DNA of 64,000 nucleotides from assembly GCA_949372655.1 (NCBI GenBank), contig CASIAI010000002.1, positions 1-64,000 on the forward strand. The letters run 5' to 3'. Made by a program: the position numbers and the translations under genes. The notes beneath the pieces were generated by a model. It had not been told where the DNA came from and did not search any database. It worked only from the letters and a program-made list of their open reading frames with translations. Shown here in pieces: positions 57,081-64,000 of the stretch. The first letter of the stretch is position 1; each line of letters opens with the position of its first letter. Source of the DNA: Candidatus Poseidoniaceae archaeon (GTDB lineage Archaea; Thermoplasmatota; Poseidoniia; Poseidoniales; Poseidoniaceae).

Positions 57081-57455
57081 ATGGCAACTTTAGAGATATC
57101 AGAACCCATGTTTGCTGAAACAATTGAATCAAATAAGTTGGTAATTCTTGACTTTTGGGCTGAATGGTGTGGGCCTTGCAAAGCATATGGTCCAGTTTAT
57201 GAGAAAATCTCCGAAGAGTTCCCTGATGTCGTATTTGGGAAAGTTGATACTGAGGCTGAACCCGAACTTGGCAGATTATTCAATATCAAGTCAATTCCTA
57301 CAACTATCGCTTTCAAAGAGGAAATTGGCGTTTTTATGCAACCCGGTGCTTTGCCAGAAGATGCTCTACGTGACTTGGTAAATATGCTGAAAGGCTTAGA
57401 TATGGATGAAGTACGTGAAGAGTTAGCCAAGCGTGAACAAGAAAAAACGGAATGA
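57081..57455 (+). CDS. trxA: Thioredoxin
   Basis: 124-residue thioredoxin with the active-site motif WCGPC (Cys30, Cys33) inside DFWAEWCGPCKAYGPV, the cis-proline region KSIPTTIAF, and a charged C-terminal helix extension beyond the usual 105-110 residues. It reduces protein disulphides in the cytoplasm. It is divergent from the lamin-tail amidohydrolase gene, with about 92 bp between the two starts. Its reductase is not in the window. Confidence 0.92.
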   Translation: MATLEISEPMFAETIESNKLVILDFWAEWCGPCKAYGPVYEKISEEFPDVVFGKVDTEAEPELGRLFNIKSIPTTIAFKEEIGVFMQPGALPEDALRDLVNMLKGLDMDEVREELAKREQEKTE

Positions 57456-57511
57456 AATATATTGTTCATCAATGCGATGAGTTCAAGAATTAACGATGTT
57501 GGCGTTGTAGT

Positions 57512-59320
57512 ATGGACTTCCGCCCATGGCTGATTCTTTTGGTTATGCTGAGTGCTAGCCTTTCGGGTTGTTTGGGTGAAGATGATGCTATTGATTCTAT
57601 GTTAGATGAGATGGATATTTACCCAGAACCCTGGGATAGAGCAGACCTTCAATACGAAGATAATGAAACATTTAGCCGTGTAACAATGGCAGGGCTTTAT
57701 GAGATTGGCGAAGTTCAATCAATTTATGTTCCAGTTCCATCAATAACCGCGTCTGATGGAGGTTCTGGCGTTACTGGTGGTGCCGAAGTTCACCTTGGAT
57801 TATGGCTTCCAGTTATCGAAGGATGTGATTTCACTGCCAGCAATGTTTCCGAAGAATGTAAAGTACCAATAATTTCGGAAGTTGGACCATATTATGATGA
57901 TGGAGATGTTTCTGCTACAACTCCTGCAGACCGTCTAGGGCGTTTCTTAATTGAGAATTATGTCCCCCATGGATATGGTGTGGCTCAAGTTTCAGTATTT
58001 GGTACAGGTAACTCTAATCATTGTATGGACTTGATGGGAACGGATGAGCAAAGAGGAATTGATGCCGCTGTTTCTTGGCTTGGAGAACAACCTTGGTCAA
58101 GTGGTAAGGTTGGTATGATCGGTAAGTCATATGATGGTAGTACTCCTTGGCAAGCAGCAACATTCGGTAATCCCTATCTTTCAACTATTGTACCTATGTC
58201 TGGTCTAATTGGTGTTCATGAATTGATGTGGAGAAATGGAAGTATGGAGGCTCGTGGTATGATTATGCACAATGGAGTTTACGGTTCATTTGGTATCGAT
58301 GGAGATGCTGGAGATACTGGGAATCTATGTGAAGGATACGTAGAAGGCTATGTTAACGGGCCACTTGCTTACCAAACCGGAGGAATGGTTGACTATGCTG
58401 GAAATTCATATTGGACGGAGCGTTCATTCTTGGGCCGAGTCGTTCAAAATTATCAAGGCTCAGTTTACATAATTCAAGGTATGCAAGATTGGAACGTAGA
58501 TCCTCATATGGCTTTCCCGACCCACCAAATAATGGAAGAGGCTGGAATTGATGTAAAAACATTAGCAGGGCAATGGGCTCACGATTACCCGGATAGAGAT
58601 TCTGGTCACAGTTCTCAAGGTACTGGTGAAGGTGCTGAGGCATATCCTTACACACTTAGATGGGATTGGGCTGATGAAATGCTTTACTGGTTCGATTGGT
58701 ATCTCAAAGGAGAAGGTAGAGAACCTACTCTAGGAGTTGAGATGCAAGATAATCGTGGGGGATGGAGATATGAAACAACATACCCTGCTTTGGACACTGA
58801 ATACTTGGAAATTAGTGGCGCAGCAATGATGCCTGATGGGCAAGCGATTTCGGCAAACTCAGAGATCACGATGACCTATGGTCCATTCGAGCAAGATATC
58901 TACATCGCAGGAATGCCAACATTCCATATTCCAATCACTCCAAGTACTCTTAATGGCGCTCATGGATATATCGAAATGACCGATGAAAGTGGAATGAGAT
59001 TAGGACATGCTGTAATGGATTACAGATTCCATGCTGGTGGCCGTGATGGTCAGTTGTCATTGATTCCTTATGTGGAAGTTACTGGACTGATGGAGTTTAT
59101 GCCGATGGATGTTTTCCTTTCTGCAGGTGAATCTATTACAATAAAAATGACTCAAACAGGCCAGGATTATGTACCTTCAACCTCCTCGATTGGCGGTTAT
59201 TCAATCGATTGGGAACAATCGATGTTAACTCTCCCTATTGTGACCAGAACATGTGATGATTTATTCCAAGCACCAATGCAAGATTATGGTAATCCTGAAG
59301 ACGGCCTTAGAACTTGCTGA
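57512..59320 (+). CDS. Lipoprotein CocE/NonD-family (S15-like) hydrolase
   Basis: 602 residues. Signal peptide with a lipobox (LSGC, Cys20) indicates lipid anchoring on the outer face. The alpha/beta-hydrolase domain has nucleophile Ser206 in GKSYDG, Asp in [11 protein letters not shown] and His in GQWAHDYPD, the triad layout of X-Pro dipeptidyl-peptidase/CocE enzymes. A C-terminal jelly-roll (about 430-590) is also typical. It could release dipeptides with proline or cleave ester substrates; the exact activity is not readable. It starts 56 bp after trxA. Confidence 0.85.
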   Translation: MDFRPWLILLVMLSASLSGCLGEDDAIDSMLDEMDIYPEPWDRADLQYEDNETFSRVTMAGLYEIGEVQSIYVPVPSITASDGGSGVTGGAEVHLGLWLPVIEGCDFTASNVSEECKVPIISEVGPYYDDGDVSATTPADRLGRFLIENYVPHGYGVAQVSVFGTGNSNHCMDLMGTDEQRGIDAAVSWLGEQPWSSGKVGMIGKSYDGSTPWQAATFGNPYLSTIVPMSGLIGVHELMWRNGSMEARGMIMHNGVYGSFGIDGDAGDTGNLCEGYVEGYVNGPLAYQTGGMVDYAGNSYWTERSFLGRVVQNYQGSVYIIQGMQDWNVDPHMAFPTHQIMEEAGIDVKTLAGQWAHDYPDRDSGHSSQGTGEGAEAYPYTLRWDWADEMLYWFDWYLKGEGREPTLGVEMQDNRGGWRYETTYPALDTEYLEISGAAMMPDGQAISANSEITMTYGPFEQDIYIAGMPTFHIPITPSTLNGAHGYIEMTDESGMRLGHAVMDYRFHAGGRDGQLSLIPYVEVTGLMEFMPMDVFLSAGESITIKMTQTGQDYVPSTSSIGGYSIDWEQSMLTLPIVTRTCDDLFQAPMQDYGNPEDGLRTC

Positions 59321-59372
59321 AACCAACTTTTCAAGCACTATTCTCTTAAGCCGATGACAAACAATCGGTCAT

Positions 59373-61361
59373 ATGGTGCTAAGTTTATTACCAGGCGTTG
59401 GAGAAAGATTAGCCAAGAAGATCACAGATCATTTTGGTTCAGAACAGGTCGCTATTGACCATCTTAAAGCAGGCGATATAGGTAGAATCGCAGAGGTTGA
59501 TGGTCTATCACCCAAGCGAGCACTCGCTTTAGCTAGAAGTGTCGCTGGAGACGATGGTCAATTTCTAGCAACTAAAGAGTCGGTGAAATTACACCAAAAG
59601 TTAATTCAACAAATTTCAGGGTTTGCTGCTTGTGCTGCAACACGAGATAGGATGCAATTACTTACACCAATAAGAGATATTACAACAAGACGAGATAAGA
59701 TAAATCTAGCCGTAGATTTCTTGAAGATACATCCTCAGATAGAAAAGGTAATTCAAAAATCATTTAGAAGCCTTGGGGCTACTAGAAATACAATCGAAAG
59801 ATATGAGCGTGTAGTTGTTAGTCACGAACCAAGAGAGCATCTTAAGAAATACTGTAGAGTAATCACACCTTCAGATAAAGAAACATGGAAAGACTACACT
59901 GTGTTCAAATCTGTTACATGGATAGGAAGTGGCGCTCCAAATCAGGTTCCAGATGGTTGGATAGTTCTAGGTAGTTCCCCGAATGATGGAGTTATATTAC
60001 CAGAGAGAACACTGGATTGGTTTACTAATAATAAGAGAATATTAGAATGTCTCTCAAGCACTATCAATCTGATTAGATCAGATTCCTTCGAACATTCCTT
60101 CCTTGGATTGCTCAATGATTCGATCACTGGATTATCAAATCTACCAGAATTACTTCAAATGCTGTATGATGAAGGAGATATTGCAAAGGCGGAACAAGTT
60201 AAAGACCAATTATGGCCATTCACTAAGAATTTACAAAAACAAGTTCATCAAGAAGTAGAGCAAGCAATGAATGACGCAAAATTAGCGCTTAGTGGTTCGG
60301 AATTACTCGAAGCACTTTCAGATGGAGCAGGCTTTCAGCGTAAACTGAAAGAGGTTACAGGGCATGTGATAGATGAAGCAATGCAAGAAGCTACAAATCA
60401 GTTTTCTGAATTACTCCAAGGAACTGGTATTCGTAGTCCTCCAGTCATCTTTACTTCGGACTGGCCAGCAAAAATTGACCGACAAGTGATAGATAGAATC
60501 GATACTGCTCTGGAAGAAAAACTCAAGGCACAACAAGCAGACCATATTTACAATATGGCGAGAAAACTCGGACCACTCAAAAGTCTGTGTGAAGATGCTA
60601 TTAGAAGTCTGATAGAGTGCGAACAATGGTTGGCTATCGCAAGATGGTCACAACACTATAATTGTACAATGCCAGAAATAGTATCTCATGGAATCTGGGT
60701 GGAAAATGGCAGACACATTATGCTAGGTGTAAATCCAGATCCAGTGACTTATGGTCTTGGCGAGGCAGCAGAAAAAGGCGACCAACAGAATCTATCCTTG
60801 TTAACAGGAGCTAATTCTGGTGGTAAAACTACTCTACTCGAGTTACTTGCTCATACTTGTATTCTAGCACATATGGGTCTTCCTGTTCCAGCTGATAATG
60901 CTAAAGTGGGTGGAGTTGAATCTCTACATATATTGGCTAAAGCAGGTGGAACTCAAAGTGCAGGTGCACTTGAGCAGACTCTTGTCGAACTGGCTGATGT
61001 AGTTAGTGACCCAACTCCAAAATTGATTCTTGCGGATGAATTGGAAGCAATAACAGAACCTGGTGCTGGTGCTAGAATTATTGCTGGAATGTTACTAGCA
61101 GCACGTTCTCAACCCGATACATGTATGATGCTAGTGACTCACCTTGCACCTGCTATTATCAAGGCATCTCAATGTGATGATTTCAGGGTTGACGGAATTG
61201 AAGCAAGTGGTCTTGATGCTGACCTTGAACTAATAGTGGATAGAACTCCAAAGAGAAATCACCTCGCTCGTTCGACCCCTGAATTAATTGTTAAACGATT
61301 AGTTGAGCGTAGCAGTGGCCACGCAAAGGAGTTATTCGGTGAAATCTTACAGATGTTTTAG
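59373..61361 (+). CDS. MutS-family ATPase with N-terminal helix-hairpin-helix
   Basis: 662 residues. The N-terminus is a helix-hairpin-helix pair (LLPGVGERLAKKI, EVDGLSPKRALAL) for DNA binding; the C-terminus is a MutS-type ATPase with P-loop TGANSGGKTT (about residues 477-486), ILADELEAITEPG as Walker B region and LVTHLAP as the switch. A central helical lever region (about 240-420) fits MutS domains. The mismatch-binding domain I of MutS1 is absent, so canonical mismatch repair is unlikely; it belongs with archaeal COG1193-like MutS relatives. Its stop codon abuts the stop of the convergent lipoprotein gene. Confidence 0.8.
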   Translation: MVLSLLPGVGERLAKKITDHFGSEQVAIDHLKAGDIGRIAEVDGLSPKRALALARSVAGDDGQFLATKESVKLHQKLIQQISGFAACAATRDRMQLLTPIRDITTRRDKINLAVDFLKIHPQIEKVIQKSFRSLGATRNTIERYERVVVSHEPREHLKKYCRVITPSDKETWKDYTVFKSVTWIGSGAPNQVPDGWIVLGSSPNDGVILPERTLDWFTNNKRILECLSSTINLIRSDSFEHSFLGLLNDSITGLSNLPELLQMLYDEGDIAKAEQVKDQLWPFTKNLQKQVHQEVEQAMNDAKLALSGSELLEALSDGAGFQRKLKEVTGHVIDEAMQEATNQFSELLQGTGIRSPPVIFTSDWPAKIDRQVIDRIDTALEEKLKAQQADHIYNMARKLGPLKSLCEDAIRSLIECEQWLAIARWSQHYNCTMPEIVSHGIWVENGRHIMLGVNPDPVTYGLGEAAEKGDQQNLSLLTGANSGGKTTLLELLAHTCILAHMGLPVPADNAKVGGVESLHILAKAGGTQSAGALEQTLVELADVVSDPTPKLILADELEAITEPGAGARIIAGMLLAARSQPDTCMMLVTHLAPAIIKASQCDDFRVDGIEASGLDADLELIVDRTPKRNHLARSTPELIVKRLVERSSGHAKELFGEILQMF

Positions 61362-62759
61362 TCAGTAAGGTAGATTCAACTCAACCGCAAATAGTGGGTC
61401 AGGGTCAGTTGAATCATGGTAAGCTACAACAACTCCACCATCAGGAAGAATTGCTAGTGACGCAAAGTCAAAACGAATATCATTACCTGCTCCAGAAGTA
61501 GAATCTAAATCTCCTTGCCCAATGTAGGTGAATGTATCAGGCGATAAATCTTCAGAGTATCCTCTTACATGGTAAACTGTATCGACATCAGGACCAGCAG
61601 CACTTTGGTATCGAACATTCAATACAAAGAGATCCAGTTCGCCATTTGCTTGAAATTCCCATTCCTCAATCTGTGAAGCCATATCTGACATGTCATAGGT
61701 ATTGTTTAGCCATGTAATTGCCCCATCAGTAGATACGTAATGAGTAAAGGTATTTCCAGCATTTACAACACAATGAATCGCTCCGGAGGAATCTATTTGA
61801 CAATACTCAGAAGGGAATTGTACAGCTAATTCATTCCATGAAAGGGATGTATCCATGAAAGCAGCATTTCCGTTATCATAGTAATTAGGGAATACAAGTC
61901 CTCCACTTGGCATTGGGAATGCACGCATTTCTTTATGCGGTTTATTGACATCATAATATTCTGGAAGTGAAGAATTTGTGAAGTCTAAATCTAATTCAAT
62001 TTCAGGCTCTCCACCATCTCTTCCTGGAAATTGGAATGGATAATAATTCAGTCCATCAACACTTATCTGCCCACCAGCATTTAGGCTTTGATGCCAAAAG
62101 TTGGATACAACTATACTCGCCCAATCCCCGTTGCCAAGAGTAGACTGAATCGGCCCGACCACTTCTACTTGCCAAGAACGGTCATAGAATGGTTCGGTAA
62201 TTCTGTTGTAGCACCACTTCCATTGGTCTTCTGATTGGTCATATAGTAGAGCATAGAATTTGTCAATTTTTAAATCTCCACCAGCATAAGGGAACCATGA
62301 CATTGAGATGATATCGCCATTTGTTGCTTGTACAATACTTCCTTCACCAAGGCCTTCTTGACCAGGGTTTGTTGGTACTGCGGTCACACATTGACCTAAT
62401 GCAGGTAAAACTCCTGGGATGAATGTGTCCCATTCATGTCCTCTGTCTGCACTCCAAACCGGATATTCTCCACCAATATTGAGAATCTGCCCTTCGATAG
62501 AGGTAGCTAGGTAATGCTCACAACAATTTCCACCGTAAGAGGCATCAAAAATCGCCCATGAAAGATTAGTGGTTTCATTAGTTTTCAAATCAATACTAGC
62601 AAACATTCTCTCAGTCTCATGACTCTGTTGGTCAACTAAGTAATAAGAATCCCAAAGAGGAGTTATCTCTTCAACTTCAACCAGTGATTCACCTTCACCA
62701 AAGCAACCTGCAGTAAGCATGGAAACAACCATCGCTATACTTAGCAGTACTCGGCGCAT
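61362..62759 (-). CDS. Exported lipoprotein, beta-propeller-like
   Basis: 465 residues. The N-terminus (MRRVLLSIAMVVSMLTAGC) is a lipoprotein signal with Cys19 as the lipidation site. The body is rich in Asp, Gly, Trp and Tyr, with recurring short blocks (YPVWSADRGHEWDTF, THYVSTDGAITWL) that recall sialidase/BNR Asp-box repeats, i.e. a beta-propeller. There are several Cys residues (NCCEH, QCV, WCYN). No enzymatic residues are assignable. It lies between the MutS-like gene and ileS and may be lineage-specific. Confidence 0.65.
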   Translation of the reverse strand: MRRVLLSIAMVVSMLTAGCFGEGESLVEVEEITPLWDSYYLVDQQSHETERMFASIDLKTNETTNLSWAIFDASYGGNCCEHYLATSIEGQILNIGGEYPVWSADRGHEWDTFIPGVLPALGQCVTAVPTNPGQEGLGEGSIVQATNGDIISMSWFPYAGGDLKIDKFYALLYDQSEDQWKWCYNRITEPFYDRSWQVEVVGPIQSTLGNGDWASIVVSNFWHQSLNAGGQISVDGLNYYPFQFPGRDGGEPEIELDLDFTNSSLPEYYDVNKPHKEMRAFPMPSGGLVFPNYYDNGNAAFMDTSLSWNELAVQFPSEYCQIDSSGAIHCVVNAGNTFTHYVSTDGAITWLNNTYDMSDMASQIEEWEFQANGELDLFVLNVRYQSAAGPDVDTVYHVRGYSEDLSPDTFTYIGQGDLDSTSGAGNDIRFDFASLAILPDGGVVVAYHDSTDPDPLFAVELNLPY

Positions 62760-62808
62760 GAAATCCCCTACACTCTATCTCGTTTGAATGCGTCGATATT
62801 CAGCGCTA

Positions 62809-64000
62809 TTAATTCACAGTGAAACTAACAGTTGTTCCATCAACTTCGAAAGTGTCTGCATTTGTAGAGACATCCTCTCCTTCTGAATGAAATATAACTC
62901 CCGATGTTCTAGTTTCATTGATTATCCATTGGCGGTCATCATCAAATAATTCGGGAGCATTTGACATCCAAACCTCTAGATCAATATTTGCTTCAATCTC
63001 TAAATTTAAATCCTTACGCTTGGCTTGAATTCTTCGGGTAATATCTCTAGCCAATCCTTTGGAAAGTAGTTCTGGTGTGTCATTCATATCTAGTACTAAA
63101 CTGATTTGACTTGCATCATCACCATGTCCGATTTGAACAGTTGAAGCAGCAAATCCTGAACGTTCAACTCTTTTGACCTCGACATCCGACTCTTCGATTT
63201 TAACGCCCATAATTTCACAGTTGCCTGATTTAATCATTTCAAGCATTGAAACTGGGTCTTCAGAATTCTTGATCTCACCAGCAATTGCATTGACCTCGCT
63301 TCTAGCCTTAGGCGCAAGTGCTCTAAAGTTTGGAGCCAGTTCAATTTGTTGGAAACGGTCTAAGTCTTGTTCAATGGCGATATTTTCCACATTCAATTCT
63401 TCAGCTAAGATATCATGGAATAAAGAAAGGTCGGGACCTGAAACAATCCAACCCTCTCCACATGGTAGCCTTTGCCTTCTTCCTGCTTCGACTCTTATTC
63501 TTCGTCCAGTTTCGGCTAATTCTCTAACCAATTCCATATTCAGTTCAAGGGTTTGGTCTTGTGGAGGTAATTGTGCTGTTGCTTCAGCGGCTTTTTCATC
63601 CCAATTATCAGCAGTAGCACCTTCAAGCGTTCCAGGAGTTCCGAGTGGCCATGCTGCTTGGTGAACCGAGTTACCGTTCAAGTTTCGATGAATTACGTCG
63701 ACCATGAAAGGACTGACTGGAGCGACCAGCCGACATACAGTAGTCAAAACCTCATGTAGCGTGTTTTGACAAGCCAGTTTGTCGTTGTTTTCTGCTTCAT
63801 CCCAAAGTCTTCTTCTACTTCTACGAACATACCAATTGGAGAGATCGTTAACTATGAATTCTTCCAACTCTCTACATGCCTTATGAAAGTTCCATGATTT
63901 GAAATCACTGTGATAACTCTTAGCGACTGTGGCTAGTCTTGATAGAATCCATCTATCTAGAACAGGCCTCTCTGATACATCCATTGTATCAGTTTCAGGA
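62809..64000 (-). CDS. ileS: Isoleucyl-tRNA synthetase, C-terminal part (cut by window edge)
   Basis: The frame is open to the window edge (reading PETDTMDVSERP), so only the last 397 residues are present. They cover the anticodon-binding helical domain (LDRWILSRL, FHKACRELEEFIVNDLSNWYVRRSRRRLW) and the C-terminal region typical of archaeal/eukaryal IleRS. The catalytic HIGH and KMSKS motifs lie outside the window. Upstream sequence would be needed to confirm length. Confidence 0.9.
   Translation of the reverse strand, partial: PETDTMDVSERPVLDRWILSRLATVAKSYHSDFKSWNFHKACRELEEFIVNDLSNWYVRRSRRRLWDEAENNDKLACQNTLHEVLTTVCRLVAPVSPFMVDVIHRNLNGNSVHQAAWPLGTPGTLEGATADNWDEKAAEATAQLPPQDQTLELNMELVRELAETGRRIRVEAGRRQRLPCGEGWIVSGPDLSLFHDILAEELNVENIAIEQDLDRFQQIELAPNFRALAPKARSEVNAIAGEIKNSEDPVSMLEMIKSGNCEIMGVKIEESDVEVKRVERSGFAASTVQIGHGDDASQISLVLDMNDTPELLSKGLARDITRRIQAKRKDLNLEIEANIDLEVWMSNAPELFDDDRQWIINETRTSGVIFHSEGEDVSTNADTFEVDGTTVSFTVN

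Noticed and set aside
1-64000. tRNA, rRNA, CRISPR or insertion sequence
   Set aside because: Intergenic gaps are all under about 130 bp; none contains a tRNA-like cloverleaf, regularly spaced repeats or transposase-like coding.

Overview
The window is AT-rich, densely coded archaeal DNA. It carries archaeal-type information genes: TBP, an NMD3 homologue, an exosome Csl4 subunit, a METTL5-like rRNA methyltransferase, archaeal radical SAM, aspartate-semialdehyde dehydrogenase and PGI/PMI types, and mevalonate kinase. These sit beside aerobic and heterotrophic genes: cytochrome c maturation, acyl-CoA synthetase, IcmF and an ETF-linked Fe-S oxidoreductase. There are also very large exported proteases and PKD-type surface proteins. 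That mixture fits a planktonic euryarchaeon of Marine Group II (Candidatus Poseidoniales) best; this placement is an inference from gene content, not a phylogeny.

Layout. 1-5182 (minus) is an accessory stretch of unrecognised genes, including an edge-truncated one and a HEPN/winged-helix gene split by a frameshift. 5192-12713 (minus) holds icmF (also frameshifted near its 3' end), an ABC-F ATPase, a small membrane protein and an acyl-CoA synthetase. 12735-18996 (minus) is a nucleic-acid block: SMUG1-type uracil-DNA glycosylase, radical SAM protein with a C-terminal HhH, a Csl4 protein fused to two RRM domains, METTL5-like methyltransferase, a small zinc ribbon and an unknown protein. 19052-23265 has asd, a GT2 glycosyltransferase and a large membrane protein. 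23338-23958 (+) is an M23-type peptidase domain. 23964-28355 (minus) is one tight operon: ccmA-ccmB fusion, ccmC, ccmD, nmd3, PGI/PMI. 28438-36382 (+) holds rhomboid protease, giant subtilase and glmS. 36383-39065 holds a KaiC-like ATPase, a Maf protein and a 12-TM protein. 39116-46976 (minus) has a SepF-like protein and two tandem paralogous PKD surface proteins. 47047-48897 (minus) has tbp and mevalonate kinase. 49030-53994 has the ETF:quinone-type Fe-S oxidoreductase, a glutamine amidotransferase, a DRAM/Frag1-like membrane protein and cysS. 54001-62759 has a lamin-tail/amidohydrolase/EF-hand surface protein, thioredoxin, a CocE-like lipoprotein hydrolase, an HhH-MutS family ATPase and a lipoprotein. 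62809-64000 is the C-terminal part of ileS, cut by the window edge.

Coding is almost continuous: I see no gene-free stretch over 300 bases, no tRNA or rRNA gene, no CRISPR array and no insertion sequence. Most genes in a block are separated by fewer than 30 bp, and six convergent gene pairs abut or overlap. Translation signals are mixed. Some genes have Shine-Dalgarno motifs (GGAGG or the archaeal GGTGA form). Others (tbp, the 10662 membrane gene, the 39065 membrane gene) have a TATA-like box about 25-28 bp before the ATG, implying leaderless transcripts.

Together the genes describe an aerobic protein- and lipid-degrading cell. Exported proteases and hydrolases feed peptides and acids inward, acyl-CoA synthetase and IcmF process acyl-CoAs, and ETF electrons could enter the membrane through the Fe-S oxidoreductase. 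The most unusual items are the Csl4-RRM-RRM fusion, the two apparent one-base deletions at 4.97 and 5.35 kb, the CcmA-CcmB fusion, the paired PKD proteins sharing a GW-T-x-EQW tail motif, and the lamin-tail/amidohydrolase/EF-hand protein.
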